This document shows positions 25,434-34,111 of a DNA stretch of 64,000 nt, piece after piece. Where the stretch lies: assembly GCA_009840165.1 (NCBI GenBank), contig VXOG01000059.1:1-64000 (forward strand), written 5' to 3'. The stretch is from Chloroflexota bacterium (lineage in GTDB: Bacteria > Chloroflexota > Dehalococcoidia > Lucifugimonadales > UBA3495). Both the position numbers and the translations under genes were made by a program. Each line of letters starts with the position of its first letter. Positions within the stretch are counted from its first letter, which is position 1. The notes under the pieces are model-generated. The model did no database searches and was not told where the DNA came from. It saw only the letters and a list, made by a program, of their open reading frames with translations.

Positions 25434-26462
25434 ATGGTGACGGCAGCAGCGACGACGACGTGGACCAGGCCCGCTTTCCGTGGGGCCGGCTCACAAGTGT
25501 CGTGGCCAAAGCATCTCAGACTCCTCTCGGCAGAGCGCGGCGACGGCGAACCGATCCATCGTCCGGTACTGCTTGAGGAAACGCTGCATTTCCTGGGGGT
25601 ATCGGCGGGCGGCGTTTACGTGGACGGTACGCTGGGCGAGGGAGGCCACACGCAGCGGATACTGGAGGAGTCGGGTCCGAACGGCGTAGCGCTGGGGATA
25701 GATCGAGATCCGCGATCGCTGGCGGTGGCGCGGCGGCGGCTGGCCGCATTCGGAGGCCGCGCGAAACTGACGCAAGGCAACTACGCCAATATGGCGCGGA
25801 TCGCCGAGTCTCACGGCATCGCTGCCGTTGATGGGATTCTGCTGGATCTGGGATTTTCGTCGCGCCAGGTGAGCGTGGCCGGCTACGGTTTTTCTTTCCA
25901 GACGGACGAGCCCCTGGACATGAGGTATGACCAAACTGGGGAAACTGCGGCCGATCTGGTCAACTCATTGAGCGAAAGGGAGTTGGCCGACGTAATTTTC
26001 CGGTACGGCGAAGAGCGGAGGAGCCGCGCCATTGCGCGGGCAATCGCGAGAAGCCGGCCCGTTTTGACCACCGGGCAGTTGGCGGATGTGATTGCGGGGG
26101 CAGTGGGAGGACGGCGCGGCGGGCGGCATCCCGCGACGCGGACTTTCCAGGCGCTGCGCATTGCCGTGAACCGCGAGCTGGAACAGGTGGAAGCCGGGCT
26201 GGCGGCGGCGCGTGAGCTGTTGAAAACGGGCGGACGCCTGGTGGTCATCGGCTACCACAGCCTGGAGGACCGGCTGGTGAAGGAATGGATGGACCGGGAG
26301 ACGGCAACGTGCATCTGCCCGCCGGAGCTTCCGGTATGCGTATGTGAACAGCAGCCCAGGTTCCGGGCGGTGCGGAGGCGAACGGTTCGCCCGTCGGCGG
26401 ATGAGCGGACGGCGAACCCCCGGAGCCGGAGCGCCCGAATGAGGGTCGCAGAGCGGATATGA
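25434..26462 (+). CDS. rsmH: 16S rRNA (cytosine1402-N4)-methyltransferase RsmH
   Basis: SAM-dependent methyltransferase (MraW) for C1402 of 16S rRNA. About 342 residues. The core begins at HRPVLLEETL; it has the SAM loop DGTLGEGGHT, ILLDLGFSSRQ, the PLDMRYD motif, ATRTFQALRIAVN and IGYHSLEDRLVK. The extension of 40 residues ahead of the core makes the start uncertain; ATG 25434 is chosen over TTG 25419. In most bacteria this gene opens the dcw cluster; here it is followed by ftsA-ftsZ with no mur or fts genes between. Confidence 0.94.
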   Translation: MVTAAATTTWTRPAFRGAGSQVSWPKHLRLLSAERGDGEPIHRPVLLEETLHFLGVSAGGVYVDGTLGEGGHTQRILEESGPNGVALGIDRDPRSLAVARRRLAAFGGRAKLTQGNYANMARIAESHGIAAVDGILLDLGFSSRQVSVAGYGFSFQTDEPLDMRYDQTGETAADLVNSLSERELADVIFRYGEERRSRAIARAIARSRPVLTTGQLADVIAGAVGGRRGGRHPATRTFQALRIAVNRELEQVEAGLAAARELLKTGGRLVVIGYHSLEDRLVKEWMDRETATCICPPELPVCVCEQQPRFRAVRRRTVRPSADERTANPRSRSARMRVAERI

Positions 26463-26488
26463 TTCTAGGGGCGTGGCGTCAAACTATT

Positions 26489-26586
26489 CCGTCATTGCTG
26501 ACTTCCGCAGGAATCCACACGTCTTTGTGATCGAATACGCCGCTCATAATGCGGATTCTGGATTCCCGCTTTCGCGGGAATGACGA
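26489..26586. repeat. Two oppositely oriented family-A hairpin repeats
   Basis: A diverged copy in minus orientation (26489-26517, CGTCATTGCTGACTTCCGCA) and a good copy in plus orientation (26557-26586, GGATTCTGGATTCCCGCTTT). They fill the gap between rsmH and ftsA. Confidence 0.6.
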
Positions 26587-26659
26587 ATAAAAACGGGAAT
26601 GACGAAAAACGGGAAAGACGACACGCTCTGGAAAATGTGAAGAGAGGGGAGTCTCGATA

Positions 26660-27964
26660 ATGGCCAGGGAACCGATATACGCCGTCATCGACATTGGAAC
26701 AAGCAAAATAGTGTCAGTAGTGGCAAGGCTGGGGCCGGAGGGCGAGTTGAAGCCCCTGGGCATGGGGATGGCGCCGTCGTTGGGCGTTCAGCACGGGGTC
26801 ATTGACGACTTCAGCGAAGTCCAGGTGGGCATTCGCGAGTGCCTTGATGAATGTTTGAGGTACATGGGCCGCAATCCAGTGGGAGGGATGTACGCCGTGG
26901 TCAACGGCGAGCACCTGACGGGTTTCAACACTTCGGAGGGATTAAGCAACGGGGAGGAGCCAGTGACGGTGACCGACCAGCACCTGCGGTCGTTGATCAG
27001 CGGCGCGGCGGGTACGTTGCGGGAACAGGCCGACAGCAAGAGCCAGCAAACGCTGCACATCATTCCCATGCGCTATCGACTGGACGGCATTGAAGGGGTG
27101 CGAAACCCCACTGGGCTGCACACGAACGAATTGCGCCTGGAAGCCCACGTGGTACGGGGAACGTCGGTTCCGTTGGGCAACACGGTCAGGGCCTTGCAGT
27201 CATGCAAGGTGCAAGTGGAGGGATTGATAGTGCATCCGCTGGCGTCTGCGGGGGGCGTATTGACAGCGGACGAGCGGGAGATGGGCGTAGCGGTGGTTGA
27301 CATTGGCGCAGGGACGATCAAGGTAGCAGTGTACCGGGACGGCACTCCCTACTACTCTTCGGTGATTGCGATGGGCAGCAACCAGTTGACCCGGGACCTG
27401 GCGGTATCGTTGCGGGTCCCGTATCAAGTTGCCGAGGAACTGAAAATTGAGCATGGCCACGCGCTGCCCGATGACCTGCCGCCGACGGACGAAGTGGCGC
27501 TGCCAGCCACACAGATGCATCAGAAACGGGTGATGCAGCGGCGAGAGCTTTGCGAACCGCTGTACCTGCGGTGTTTGCAGATGTTGAAGTTGGTGCATGC
27601 GGAACTGTGCAAGGCTGAATTGACTGATCTGCCCGGGGGGATTGTGCTGACGGGAGGAGGGGCCAGGATGAGGGGGTTCGCCGAGATGACATCGCGTGGA
27701 CTCAGGACACAAGTGCGGGTGGCGGCCCCGATCTGGTATGCAGGACTGCCGGAATCCCTGCGGCAACCGGAATACGCCGCTGCTCTGGGGTCGCTGCAAT
27801 GGGCAGTGAAGCATCGCAATTTGACCGAGCGGGGAACCGACCGGGGACGGGTACGGACAAGGAACGATGGAGAGAAGGGCGGTTGGTCGCCTGGGTCGCT
27901 GTTCCGGCGACCGTTTGCGCGAGCGGCGGCGGGCGAGTCACGGAATCCCAAATCGGAAGGATAA
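26660..27964 (+). CDS. ftsA: Cell division protein FtsA
   Basis: Actin-like ATPase that tethers FtsZ to the membrane. 434 residues: phosphate-1 motif VIDIGTSKI (about 10-18), 1C domain with HIIPMRYRLDG, second phosphate motif VVDIGAGTIKVAVY, and adenosine motif GIVLTGGGARMRG. The C-terminal tail contains a hydrophobic/basic segment (WSPGSLFRRPFARAA) that may be the amphipathic membrane anchor. ATG 26660, GAGAGGGGAG upstream. ftsZ starts 50 bases later. Confidence 0.93.
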   Translation: MAREPIYAVIDIGTSKIVSVVARLGPEGELKPLGMGMAPSLGVQHGVIDDFSEVQVGIRECLDECLRYMGRNPVGGMYAVVNGEHLTGFNTSEGLSNGEEPVTVTDQHLRSLISGAAGTLREQADSKSQQTLHIIPMRYRLDGIEGVRNPTGLHTNELRLEAHVVRGTSVPLGNTVRALQSCKVQVEGLIVHPLASAGGVLTADEREMGVAVVDIGAGTIKVAVYRDGTPYYSSVIAMGSNQLTRDLAVSLRVPYQVAEELKIEHGHALPDDLPPTDEVALPATQMHQKRVMQRRELCEPLYLRCLQMLKLVHAELCKAELTDLPGGIVLTGGGARMRGFAEMTSRGLRTQVRVAAPIWYAGLPESLRQPEYAAALGSLQWAVKHRNLTERGTDRGRVRTRNDGEKGGWSPGSLFRRPFARAAAGESRNPKSEG

Positions 27965-28014
27965 CTAAATTTACCATGGCGCCCAAGCGCGTCAGCATCA
28001 GGAGGAACCAAGAC

Positions 28015-29157
28015 ATGATTTTCCCCGACAATTCCGCATCATGGGAACCGGCTGGCGGTTTTGAGGAGAGCGACGGCATGATTCCCGAAATCGGCCGCGG
28101 CGTTCCACTCATCAAGGTGGTGGGTGTTGGCGGCGGAGGATCAAACGCAGTGAGCCGGATGTACAAAGACAAGCTGCCGGTGGTGGAGTATTACGCCATG
28201 AATACGGACGCCCAGCACCTGGCGCGCTGCGACGTTCACTACCGGATCGCGATTGGCCGGAACCTGACCCGCGGGCTGGGCGCGGGAGCGCAACCGGAAC
28301 TGGGTCGGCAGGCCGCCGAAGAGTCTCGCGCGGATATTGAGCAGGCGGTGCGCGGCGCCGACATGGTCTTCGTGGCGGTGGGCATGGGCGGCGGAACGGG
28401 CACCGGCGCGGCGCCGATTGTGGCTCAAATCGCCAAGGAAAGCGGAACGCTCACGATAGCGGTCGTCAGCCGTCCATTCGGCTTTGAAGCGCAGGCACGG
28501 CGGCGAAACGCTGAGGAAGGCCTGGAAAGGCTGCGGGACCACGTGGACACGATGATCGTGATTCCCAACGACAGACTACTGGCGTTGAACGAAGAACAGG
28601 CGGACTCCTATTCTTGGGAGGATGCGCTGAAGCTGGCGGACTCGGTGCTGCACCAAGGGATCAGCGCCATCGCGGAGGTGGTGACGGTGCCGGGCGAGAT
28701 CAACGTTGACTTTGCCGACGTGAAGACGATTTTGACCGGAGCCGGCCAAGCCTGGTTGTCGATTGGCCGGGGTCGTGGAGCGGAGCGCGCCATGGACGCG
28801 GCGCGACAGTGCACGGAAAGCCCGATGCTCGATATGTCCCTGGAAGGAGCGCGACGGATCCTGTTCGTGCTGACAGGGGGCAACAACCTGTCGTTACAGG
28901 AAGTGCAGGATGCGGCGGCGGTGGTGGAAGAGTTGGCGGACCCCAATGCCAACATCATCTTCGGGACCAACAAGGACGCCCGGCTGGATGACGAGGTGAG
29001 AATGACGATGGTAGCGGCAGAGTTTCCGGCGCCGGTGCAGGAAACCGAGGACGATATTGCGAAGTTGCTGGGCGAGATGGAGATTCCCGAACGCAGCGAC
29101 TACGAACTGCCGACGTTCCTGCAACAGCGGCAGAATCGGAGAGGCTTTTTCCGCTAG
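28015..29157 (+). CDS. ftsZ: Cell division protein FtsZ
   Basis: Tubulin-like GTPase forming the Z ring. 380 residues from ATG 28015, fixed by AGGAGG at 28000-28005 (the open frame itself runs far into ftsA). GVGGGGSNAVSRM near the N-terminus, tubulin signature GMGGGTGTGAAP (about 123-134), the T7 loop with INVDFADVKT. The C-terminal peptide ELPTFLQQRQNRRGFF matches the FtsA-binding tail. The linker before it is short. A strong terminator follows. Confidence 0.96.
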   Translation: MIFPDNSASWEPAGGFEESDGMIPEIGRGVPLIKVVGVGGGGSNAVSRMYKDKLPVVEYYAMNTDAQHLARCDVHYRIAIGRNLTRGLGAGAQPELGRQAAEESRADIEQAVRGADMVFVAVGMGGGTGTGAAPIVAQIAKESGTLTIAVVSRPFGFEAQARRRNAEEGLERLRDHVDTMIVIPNDRLLALNEEQADSYSWEDALKLADSVLHQGISAIAEVVTVPGEINVDFADVKTILTGAGQAWLSIGRGRGAERAMDAARQCTESPMLDMSLEGARRILFVLTGGNNLSLQEVQDAAAVVEELADPNANIIFGTNKDARLDDEVRMTMVAAEFPAPVQETEDDIAKLLGEMEIPERSDYELPTFLQQRQNRRGFFR

Positions 29158-29173
29158 ACCCGGAAAAACCGGC

Positions 29174-29216
29174 AACGAAAAGCCCCGGTTCCATCGTGGA
29201 ACCGGGGCTTTTCGTT
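29174..29216 (+). terminator. Intrinsic terminator after ftsZ
   Basis: Perfect 20-base arms around a 3-base loop: AACGAAAAGCCCCGGTTCCA and its complement ending GGGGCTTTTCGTT. A-rich on one side and T-rich on the other, so it could work in both directions. Ends the rsmH/ftsA/ftsZ block. Confidence 0.85.
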
Positions 29217-29335
29217 GGAATCGACATCCGCCTCCGGAGGAAGGATTTACCGGATTTGAGGATGTTGGGGATTGCGTTGCCGGCGGCTCGGAGGCGAATC
29301 GGCGAAAATTGCGGAAAACTGTGACGGGAAGTTGA

Positions 29336-29366
29336 TTGACAGCCTTGCGAAGGACTGGTCTATAAT
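29336..29366 (+). promoter_or_regulatory. Promoter of the nrdR-nrdJ operon
   Basis: TTGACA (29336-29341) and TATAAT (29361-29366), both perfect sigma-70-type hexamers, with a long spacer of 19 bases. Transcription should start near 29373, inside the first NrdR-box-like palindrome. Confidence 0.7.
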
Positions 29367-29371
29367 CCGGC

Positions 29372-29418
29372 ATACAAGAAATTGTAGTCGTTGCTTCCGA
29401 AAGCACAATATATGCGGT
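29372..29418 (+). promoter_or_regulatory. Two NrdR-box-like operators
   Basis: ATACAAGAAATTGTAG (29372-29387) and GCACAATATATGCGGT (29403-29418) match the NrdR box (ACACWATATATWGTGT) at 11 and 12 of 16 positions. Their starts are exactly 31 bases apart, three helical turns, as in known tandem NrdR operators. They cover the expected transcription start, so binding would repress nrdR and probably nrdJ. Confidence 0.6.
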
Positions 29419-29462
29419 TTTCAAAAAATGTTTGAGAATTTGACCAAAAGGCAGTCAAAGCC

Positions 29463-30008
29463 ATGAAATGCCCATATTGTGAAGCGAGCCAGAGCAAGGT
29501 GACCGATTCGCGGGACGCTGAGAACGGCATCCGACGGCGGCGTGAATGCCTGTCGTGCGGACGTCGGTTCACGACCCACGAACAGGTGAGGCTGCCGACG
29601 CTGCTGGTGGAGAAGAGAGACGGCCGGGAACAGGATTTCGACCGGGAAAAGCTGCTGGCCGGGGTCAACATGGCGTGTACCCGGAGACCGATTCCCCGGC
29701 GAGACATTGACCGTCTGGTTGATGACATTGAGGCCGAGTTGCAGCGGCTGGGCAGCGGCATCGTGCAGTCCAGGGATCTGGGACTGATGGTGCTGGAGCG
29801 CCTCCGGCCGATGGACGAAGTAGCGTACATGCGGTATGCGTCGGTTTATTACGACTTTCAGAATGCCAACGACTTTGAAGAAAGGGCCCGGACGCTACGA
29901 GAAGGACACCCGGAACCGTTGCTGACCGTGACCGCGATCTCCTCGCGGCGCACCCGGCAGAGACGGACGAGCCGCCGGGATAGTTCCCGGAGCGGCCCCA
30001 GGGCCTAG
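29463..30008 (+). CDS. nrdR: Transcriptional repressor NrdR
   Basis: Nucleotide-sensing repressor of ribonucleotide reductase genes. The 181-residue protein has a zinc ribbon (CPYC at 3-6, CLSCGRRF at about 30-37), the ATP-cone (TLLVEKRDGREQDFDREKL to about residue 140, with VAYMRYASVYYDF) and an added Arg/Ser-rich tail of about 35 residues that is absent from most NrdR proteins. It sits under a promoter with two NrdR-box-like sites and is followed in the same orientation by two small genes and nrdJ, consistent with autoregulation. Confidence 0.96.
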   Translation: MKCPYCEASQSKVTDSRDAENGIRRRRECLSCGRRFTTHEQVRLPTLLVEKRDGREQDFDREKLLAGVNMACTRRPIPRRDIDRLVDDIEAELQRLGSGIVQSRDLGLMVLERLRPMDEVAYMRYASVYYDFQNANDFEERARTLREGHPEPLLTVTAISSRRTRQRRTSRRDSSRSGPRA

Positions 30009-30054
30009 CCGAATCCACAGCATCAGCCACCGTTGCTGTGGAGGGATTTTCAAA

Positions 30055-30360
30055 ATGCTTACTGCTCGCCAATCACTACCAATGGAGGTGTTTAACACCA
30101 TCATGAGCAGCAGCGTTCAGTACTCCGCCTTTACGAGGCTTTTGACCCACAACAACCGGGTTCACGATATGGAAGAGATGCTGCGGAAGATGTGGGTCCC
30201 GTCGGACTGGGAAACTGGCGACGCGGACGACGGCGAATCGTGGATACCGAACCCCTTTGCGGAACTGCAAGACGACATGGATCGCGAATCTCGCGCGTGC
30301 CTGGTGAGCTGCTGGGCAGCCTTGCCAGTCCAGCGAGAAGAGGACGACCTCTTCGCGTAA
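30055..30360 (+). CDS. Hypothetical protein between nrdR and nrdJ
   Basis: Not recognised. 101 residues from ATG 30055, with GGAGGG 10 bases upstream. An ATG at 30103, which has GGAGGTG before it, would give 85 residues. The middle segment (AFTRLLTHNNRVHDMEEMLRKMW) is helical; the rest is acidic (DWETGDADDGE, REEDDLFA). No membrane segment. It lies in the nrdR-nrdJ transcript, so a role linked to the reductase is plausible but unproven. Confidence 0.6.
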   Translation: MLTARQSLPMEVFNTIMSSSVQYSAFTRLLTHNNRVHDMEEMLRKMWVPSDWETGDADDGESWIPNPFAELQDDMDRESRACLVSCWAALPVQREEDDLFA

Positions 30361-30406
30361 ACGGACCCGAAGAGGAAATGAGCTTGCAACTCCGGAGCTT
30401 GAACTG

Positions 30407-30856
30407 ATGCAACAGATCGTTCAGTACAACGTTGAAATCAGCTGCGGCCCATGCCCGGAAGGGTATGCGTCGCGGATTGCGCGGCAACTGTGCACGGCGT
30501 TCCCGGTGACCAGTTGCCAAAGCACCACCAACGGTTTGGCGATGCGCATGATTTCGGGACATCAATTCGCCGATGGCGCGTTGAAGGACTTTGCCGACAT
30601 GGTGGGCGACACGCTTACCGGCCTGGGCATTGCCATGACCATGGGCGTGGTGCGCCTGGTGACCCGGCAGGGTTCATCTTGTCAGGCCGGCGTCCTGCAA
30701 AGGGCGCAGGACCTTGCCGCGACTTTTACCGGGATAGACTGGAGGCCGGTGCGTGAGGTTCCGGTGCTCTACTTTTACAAAGGCTTGCGGTTCGACCTGG
30801 AACTGTCGGCACGGTTGAAAGCGCTGAACCAGATGGAAAAGGCCGGCGCGTTTTAG
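30407..30856 (+). CDS. Hypothetical protein between nrdR and nrdJ
   Basis: Not recognised. 149 residues from ATG 30407, compact alternating helix/strand, with several Cys: ISCGPCPEGY (CGPC at about 13-16), RQLC, TSCQ and SSCQ. The CxxC could bind metal or be redox active. It ends 30 bases before the ribosome-binding region of nrdJ and shares its orientation and G-rich composition, so unlike the accessory islets it appears native to this operon. Confidence 0.65.
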   Translation: MQQIVQYNVEISCGPCPEGYASRIARQLCTAFPVTSCQSTTNGLAMRMISGHQFADGALKDFADMVGDTLTGLGIAMTMGVVRLVTRQGSSCQAGVLQRAQDLAATFTGIDWRPVREVPVLYFYKGLRFDLELSARLKALNQMEKAGAF

Positions 30857-30940
30857 CAAGGCTATTTCACCTCACGCCGCGCGTCCATGCTGATCGGCGC
30901 GCGACGTGATAAAAATTTTCAATATAGCAGGGAGGCAATT

Positions 30941-33472
30941 GTGGAGGCCAGGGCAGCGAGCACAACGGAAAAGGTTGACCGCGATAGCGCGGCGTCGATA
31001 AGGCGGCGCATCCGGGATGCAATGGCGGCGGCCGGCATCGCCGAGTCCTATAACGAACGGACCGGCGAGCTGACCGACAACGCCAGGGTGGTGCTGCAAC
31101 GACGCTACCTTGCCAAGGACCGGGAGGGCAACGTGCTGGAGGCTCCGGATGGGATGTTCCGCCGGGTGGCGCACAACCTCTCGCAGTCGGATCTGGAGTA
31201 CGGAGCGACGGAAGCCGAGCGCCAGGCTACCGAGGACGCCTTTTACCAGGTGATGCGTCGCCTGGAATTTCTGCCCAACTCGCCAACGCTGATGAACGCA
31301 GGGCGGGAGTTGCAGCAGCTATCGGCCTGTTTCGTGTTGCCCGTTGAGGACTCGCTGGACTCGATATTCACCAAGGTGAAGCAGACCGCGCTGATCCACA
31401 AGAGCGGCGGCGGCACCGGGTTCGCGTTTTCCAGGCTGCGGCCGGAGGGAGACGTGGTTGGCTCCACCGGCGGCGTGGCGTCTGGGCCGGTGAGCTTCAT
31501 CAACGCCTTTGACGCGGCGACGGACGTGGTAAAGCAGGGCGGGACGCGCCGGGGCGCCAACATGGGTATCCTGCACGTAACCCATCCAGACATCCTGTCG
31601 TTTATAACGTCCAAAGAGGACGGCCAACACCTGAGCAACTTCAACATCTCGGTGGCGGTTACCGAGGACTTCATGCGCCGGGTGGAACACGACCAGGCGT
31701 ATGACCTGGTGAACCCTCGCACGGGTCAGATCGCCGGCCAGCTCAACGCCCGGGAGGTGTTTGAGCGGATGACGGAGCTGGCCTGGCGGACGGGGGACCC
31801 CGGAATCGTGTTCCTGGACCGGATCAACCGGGACAATCCGAACCCGCAGCTGGGGGACATTGAGAGTACGAATCCGTGCGGCGAGCAGCCGTTGCTGCCG
31901 TATGAGTCGTGCAACCTGGGCTCGCTGAATCTGGCGCGGATGGTTCGCTATGACGACGACGACATTGCCATCGACTGGTCGCGGATGTCGGAGGTGATCA
32001 AGACGGCGGTCCACATGCTGGACAGCGTCATCGACATGAACGACTATCCCATCGATGAGATCGCCGACATGAGCCGCAAGACCCGGCGCATCGGCCTGGG
32101 CGTGATGGGCTGGTCGGACCTGCTGATCCAAATGGGATTTCGCTACGACAGCGACGAGGCATTGGAGTTGGCAGAGCAAGTAATGGAGTTTATCCAGCGG
32201 GAAACCTACCGGGCATCGGAGGAACTTTCGGAGGCGCGCGGCACGTTCCCGGAATGGGAGCGGAGCGCGTACAACCGCGGGGAGAACCCGCAGCGGATGC
32301 GGAATTCGGCTCCGGTGACCATTGCGCCGACGGGAACCATCAGCATCATTGCCGGCGCGTCCAGCGGGATTGAGCCGTTGTTCGCCCTGTCCTTTGTGCG
32401 GAACGTGATGGACCGCACGCGGCTGGTGGAGGGCAACAACTATTTTGAAGCGGTGGCCCACAACGAGGGGTTCTATTCCGAAGAGCTTATGGAACAGCTG
32501 GCAGCGGTGGGGTCGCTGGAGGATCTGGATGTGCCGGGTTGGGTGAAGGAAGTCTTCCGAGTGTCACACGACATTGATCCCCGTTGGCATGTGAGGATGC
32601 AAGGCGCGTTCCAGAAGTACACGGACAACGCGGTGTCCAAAACGATCAACTTCCCCCATGACGCGACGGTGGAGGACGTGGCCGAGGCGTACCAGTCGGC
32701 GTATGCCGTGGGCTGCAAGGGGATCACCGTCTATCGGGACGGCAGCAAGGCCGAGCAGGTCTTGAGCACGGGCGCGACGGATGCCGCGTCTGAGAGCGGC
32801 GCGTCAGCGTCCGTAGTTGAGATCGAGGTGCCCGGGCCCCGGGTTCCGCGAGAACGGCCACGGCAAACTCGGGGAATCACCGAACGGGTGCGCACGGGAC
32901 ATGGCAACATGTACGTCACCGTGAACCTGGACGCCGACAACAAACCTTTTGAGGTGTTCGGCACCATGGGCAAGGCCGGCGGCTGTGACGCGGCTCTGCT
33001 GGAGGCGGTATCGCGCCTGGTGTCGCTGGCGCTGCGAGCCGGAATCGACACCAGTGAGGTTACCCGGCAGTTGAGGGGCATAACATGTTGCCCGGCGTGG
33101 GACGACGGGACGCTGGTGCGCTCGGGCCCGGACGCGGTGGCGATAGTGTTGGACAAACTCACAGAGGGAATGGCCGGCGAATCCGGCGCGCCGGATGGAG
33201 TGCAGCTTACGTTGCCCACCGGGTTCCCCGGCTACGGCGGCGACGGGCCCGACGTGCGGTCCTTCCTGCCTCCCGGAGCCATCGTAGGAGGGTCCGGCAA
33301 CGGAGTTGCCGAAACGGGGAACGGGAACGGTCATGGCAACGGCAACGGGTACACCATTCCGGTAGCGGCTGGGGTTGCCTACTCCCAACGATGCCCGGAG
33401 TGCAACGGCAGCGTGGTGAACCAAGAGGGCTGTTCGACCTGCTACTCTTGCGGTTGGAACAAGTGCGAGTGA
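30941..33472 (+). CDS. nrdJ: Adenosylcobalamin-dependent ribonucleoside-diphosphate reductase (class II) NrdJ
   Basis: Makes deoxyribonucleotides by a B12-generated thiyl radical, without oxygen dependence. 843 residues from GTG 30941, fixed by GGGAGG 5 bases upstream. Active-site landmarks: ACFVLPVEDS (Cys of the redox pair), GGTGFAFS, STNPCGEQPL (Asn, thiyl Cys, Glu), the PTGTISIIAGASSGIEP loop and GCKGITVYRDGS. After a Gly/Asn-rich linker (about 785-815) comes a C-terminal cysteine module (CPEC...CSTCYSCGWNKC) that probably relays electrons or binds zinc. No B12 riboswitch fits in the 84-base gap upstream; control is more likely through NrdR. Confidence 0.96.
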   Translation: MEARAASTTEKVDRDSAASIRRRIRDAMAAAGIAESYNERTGELTDNARVVLQRRYLAKDREGNVLEAPDGMFRRVAHNLSQSDLEYGATEAERQATEDAFYQVMRRLEFLPNSPTLMNAGRELQQLSACFVLPVEDSLDSIFTKVKQTALIHKSGGGTGFAFSRLRPEGDVVGSTGGVASGPVSFINAFDAATDVVKQGGTRRGANMGILHVTHPDILSFITSKEDGQHLSNFNISVAVTEDFMRRVEHDQAYDLVNPRTGQIAGQLNAREVFERMTELAWRTGDPGIVFLDRINRDNPNPQLGDIESTNPCGEQPLLPYESCNLGSLNLARMVRYDDDDIAIDWSRMSEVIKTAVHMLDSVIDMNDYPIDEIADMSRKTRRIGLGVMGWSDLLIQMGFRYDSDEALELAEQVMEFIQRETYRASEELSEARGTFPEWERSAYNRGENPQRMRNSAPVTIAPTGTISIIAGASSGIEPLFALSFVRNVMDRTRLVEGNNYFEAVAHNEGFYSEELMEQLAAVGSLEDLDVPGWVKEVFRVSHDIDPRWHVRMQGAFQKYTDNAVSKTINFPHDATVEDVAEAYQSAYAVGCKGITVYRDGSKAEQVLSTGATDAASESGASASVVEIEVPGPRVPRERPRQTRGITERVRTGHGNMYVTVNLDADNKPFEVFGTMGKAGGCDAALLEAVSRLVSLALRAGIDTSEVTRQLRGITCCPAWDDGTLVRSGPDAVAIVLDKLTEGMAGESGAPDGVQLTLPTGFPGYGGDGPDVRSFLPPGAIVGGSGNGVAETGNGNGHGNGNGYTIPVAAGVAYSQRCPECNGSVVNQEGCSTCYSCGWNKCE

Positions 33473-33590
33473 ACGCAGAGGGGGCAAGGGCGAGCGTTTA
33501 TCGTTGCCCGTTTCGACGATTTTTCGTTGACGGAAAATCGGCAAGCGGGATACACTGATGCAAGAAAGGCAAGGGTTACGGAGGCGCATT

Positions 33591-33746
33591 ATGACTCCAA
33601 AGACGAAAATTCCGCTATATAAAATCCTCACGCCGGAAGAGATGCGCGAACGGGAAAGATTGGAGAAAGAAGCTTATGAAGCGGCTATGGAAGTCAAGCG
33701 CATTATGATCAAGCGTGGGATACCGTTTGATGAGAGCATCAAATGA
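33591..33746 (+). CDS. Small charged protein, first of an accessory pair
   Basis: 51 residues from ATG 33591, with GGAGG 6 bases upstream. Highly charged single helix (LTPEEMRERERLEKEAYEA) ending RGIPFDESIK. Unrecognised. The following gene starts within it, overlapping by 17 bases. The small basic/acidic helical first gene plus coupled second gene resembles an antitoxin-toxin layout, but nothing else supports that. Confidence 0.6.
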   Translation: MTPKTKIPLYKILTPEEMRERERLEKEAYEAAMEVKRIMIKRGIPFDESIK

Positions 33747-34059
33747 TGATGCGATAGACGAAGTTATCAGAGCACAGCAACTTTGCGAATCGCTGGCAGT
33801 GAGATACACTGCCGACCTGGCGGTTTTTGATGGCGAAAACGGCACGAGCATGGCTCCACAGTTCCACCGCGAGGTATTGGAGCCGGTTCAGCGTGAAGAG
33901 TATCGGAGCGCTACCGTCGGGTTGGGAAAGTTCACAGCCGATTTCCTGAATGATGACCCATTGCTGCGTATGGACTTCACAGGTCTAACCTCGGTATTGC
34001 TTCCTGTGCTGCTGGTTTTGGATAACGCACAGCAGAACGGATTAGACACATCAGAGTGA
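33730..34059 (+). CDS. Hypothetical protein, second of an accessory pair
   Basis: About 109 residues from ATG 33730; GTG 33715 is an alternative. Helical, with a hydrophobic stretch near the C-terminus (TSVLLPVLLVLDNAQQ) too weak to call a membrane segment. Not recognised. Lower GC and different codon use than nrdJ and pdxA on either side suggest acquisition. Confidence 0.55.
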   Translation: MRASNDDAIDEVIRAQQLCESLAVRYTADLAVFDGENGTSMAPQFHREVLEPVQREEYRSATVGLGKFTADFLNDDPLLRMDFTGLTSVLLPVLLVLDNAQQNGLDTSE

Positions 34060-34111
34060 TTACCCGCACCCACCGAGTTGGGAATTGTTTTTCAACCGAG
34101 AGAGGCGCATC

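Noticed and set aside
30857-30940. Cobalamin riboswitch upstream of nrdJ
   Set aside because: The gap is only 84 bases and I see no B12-box; too short for the known structure.
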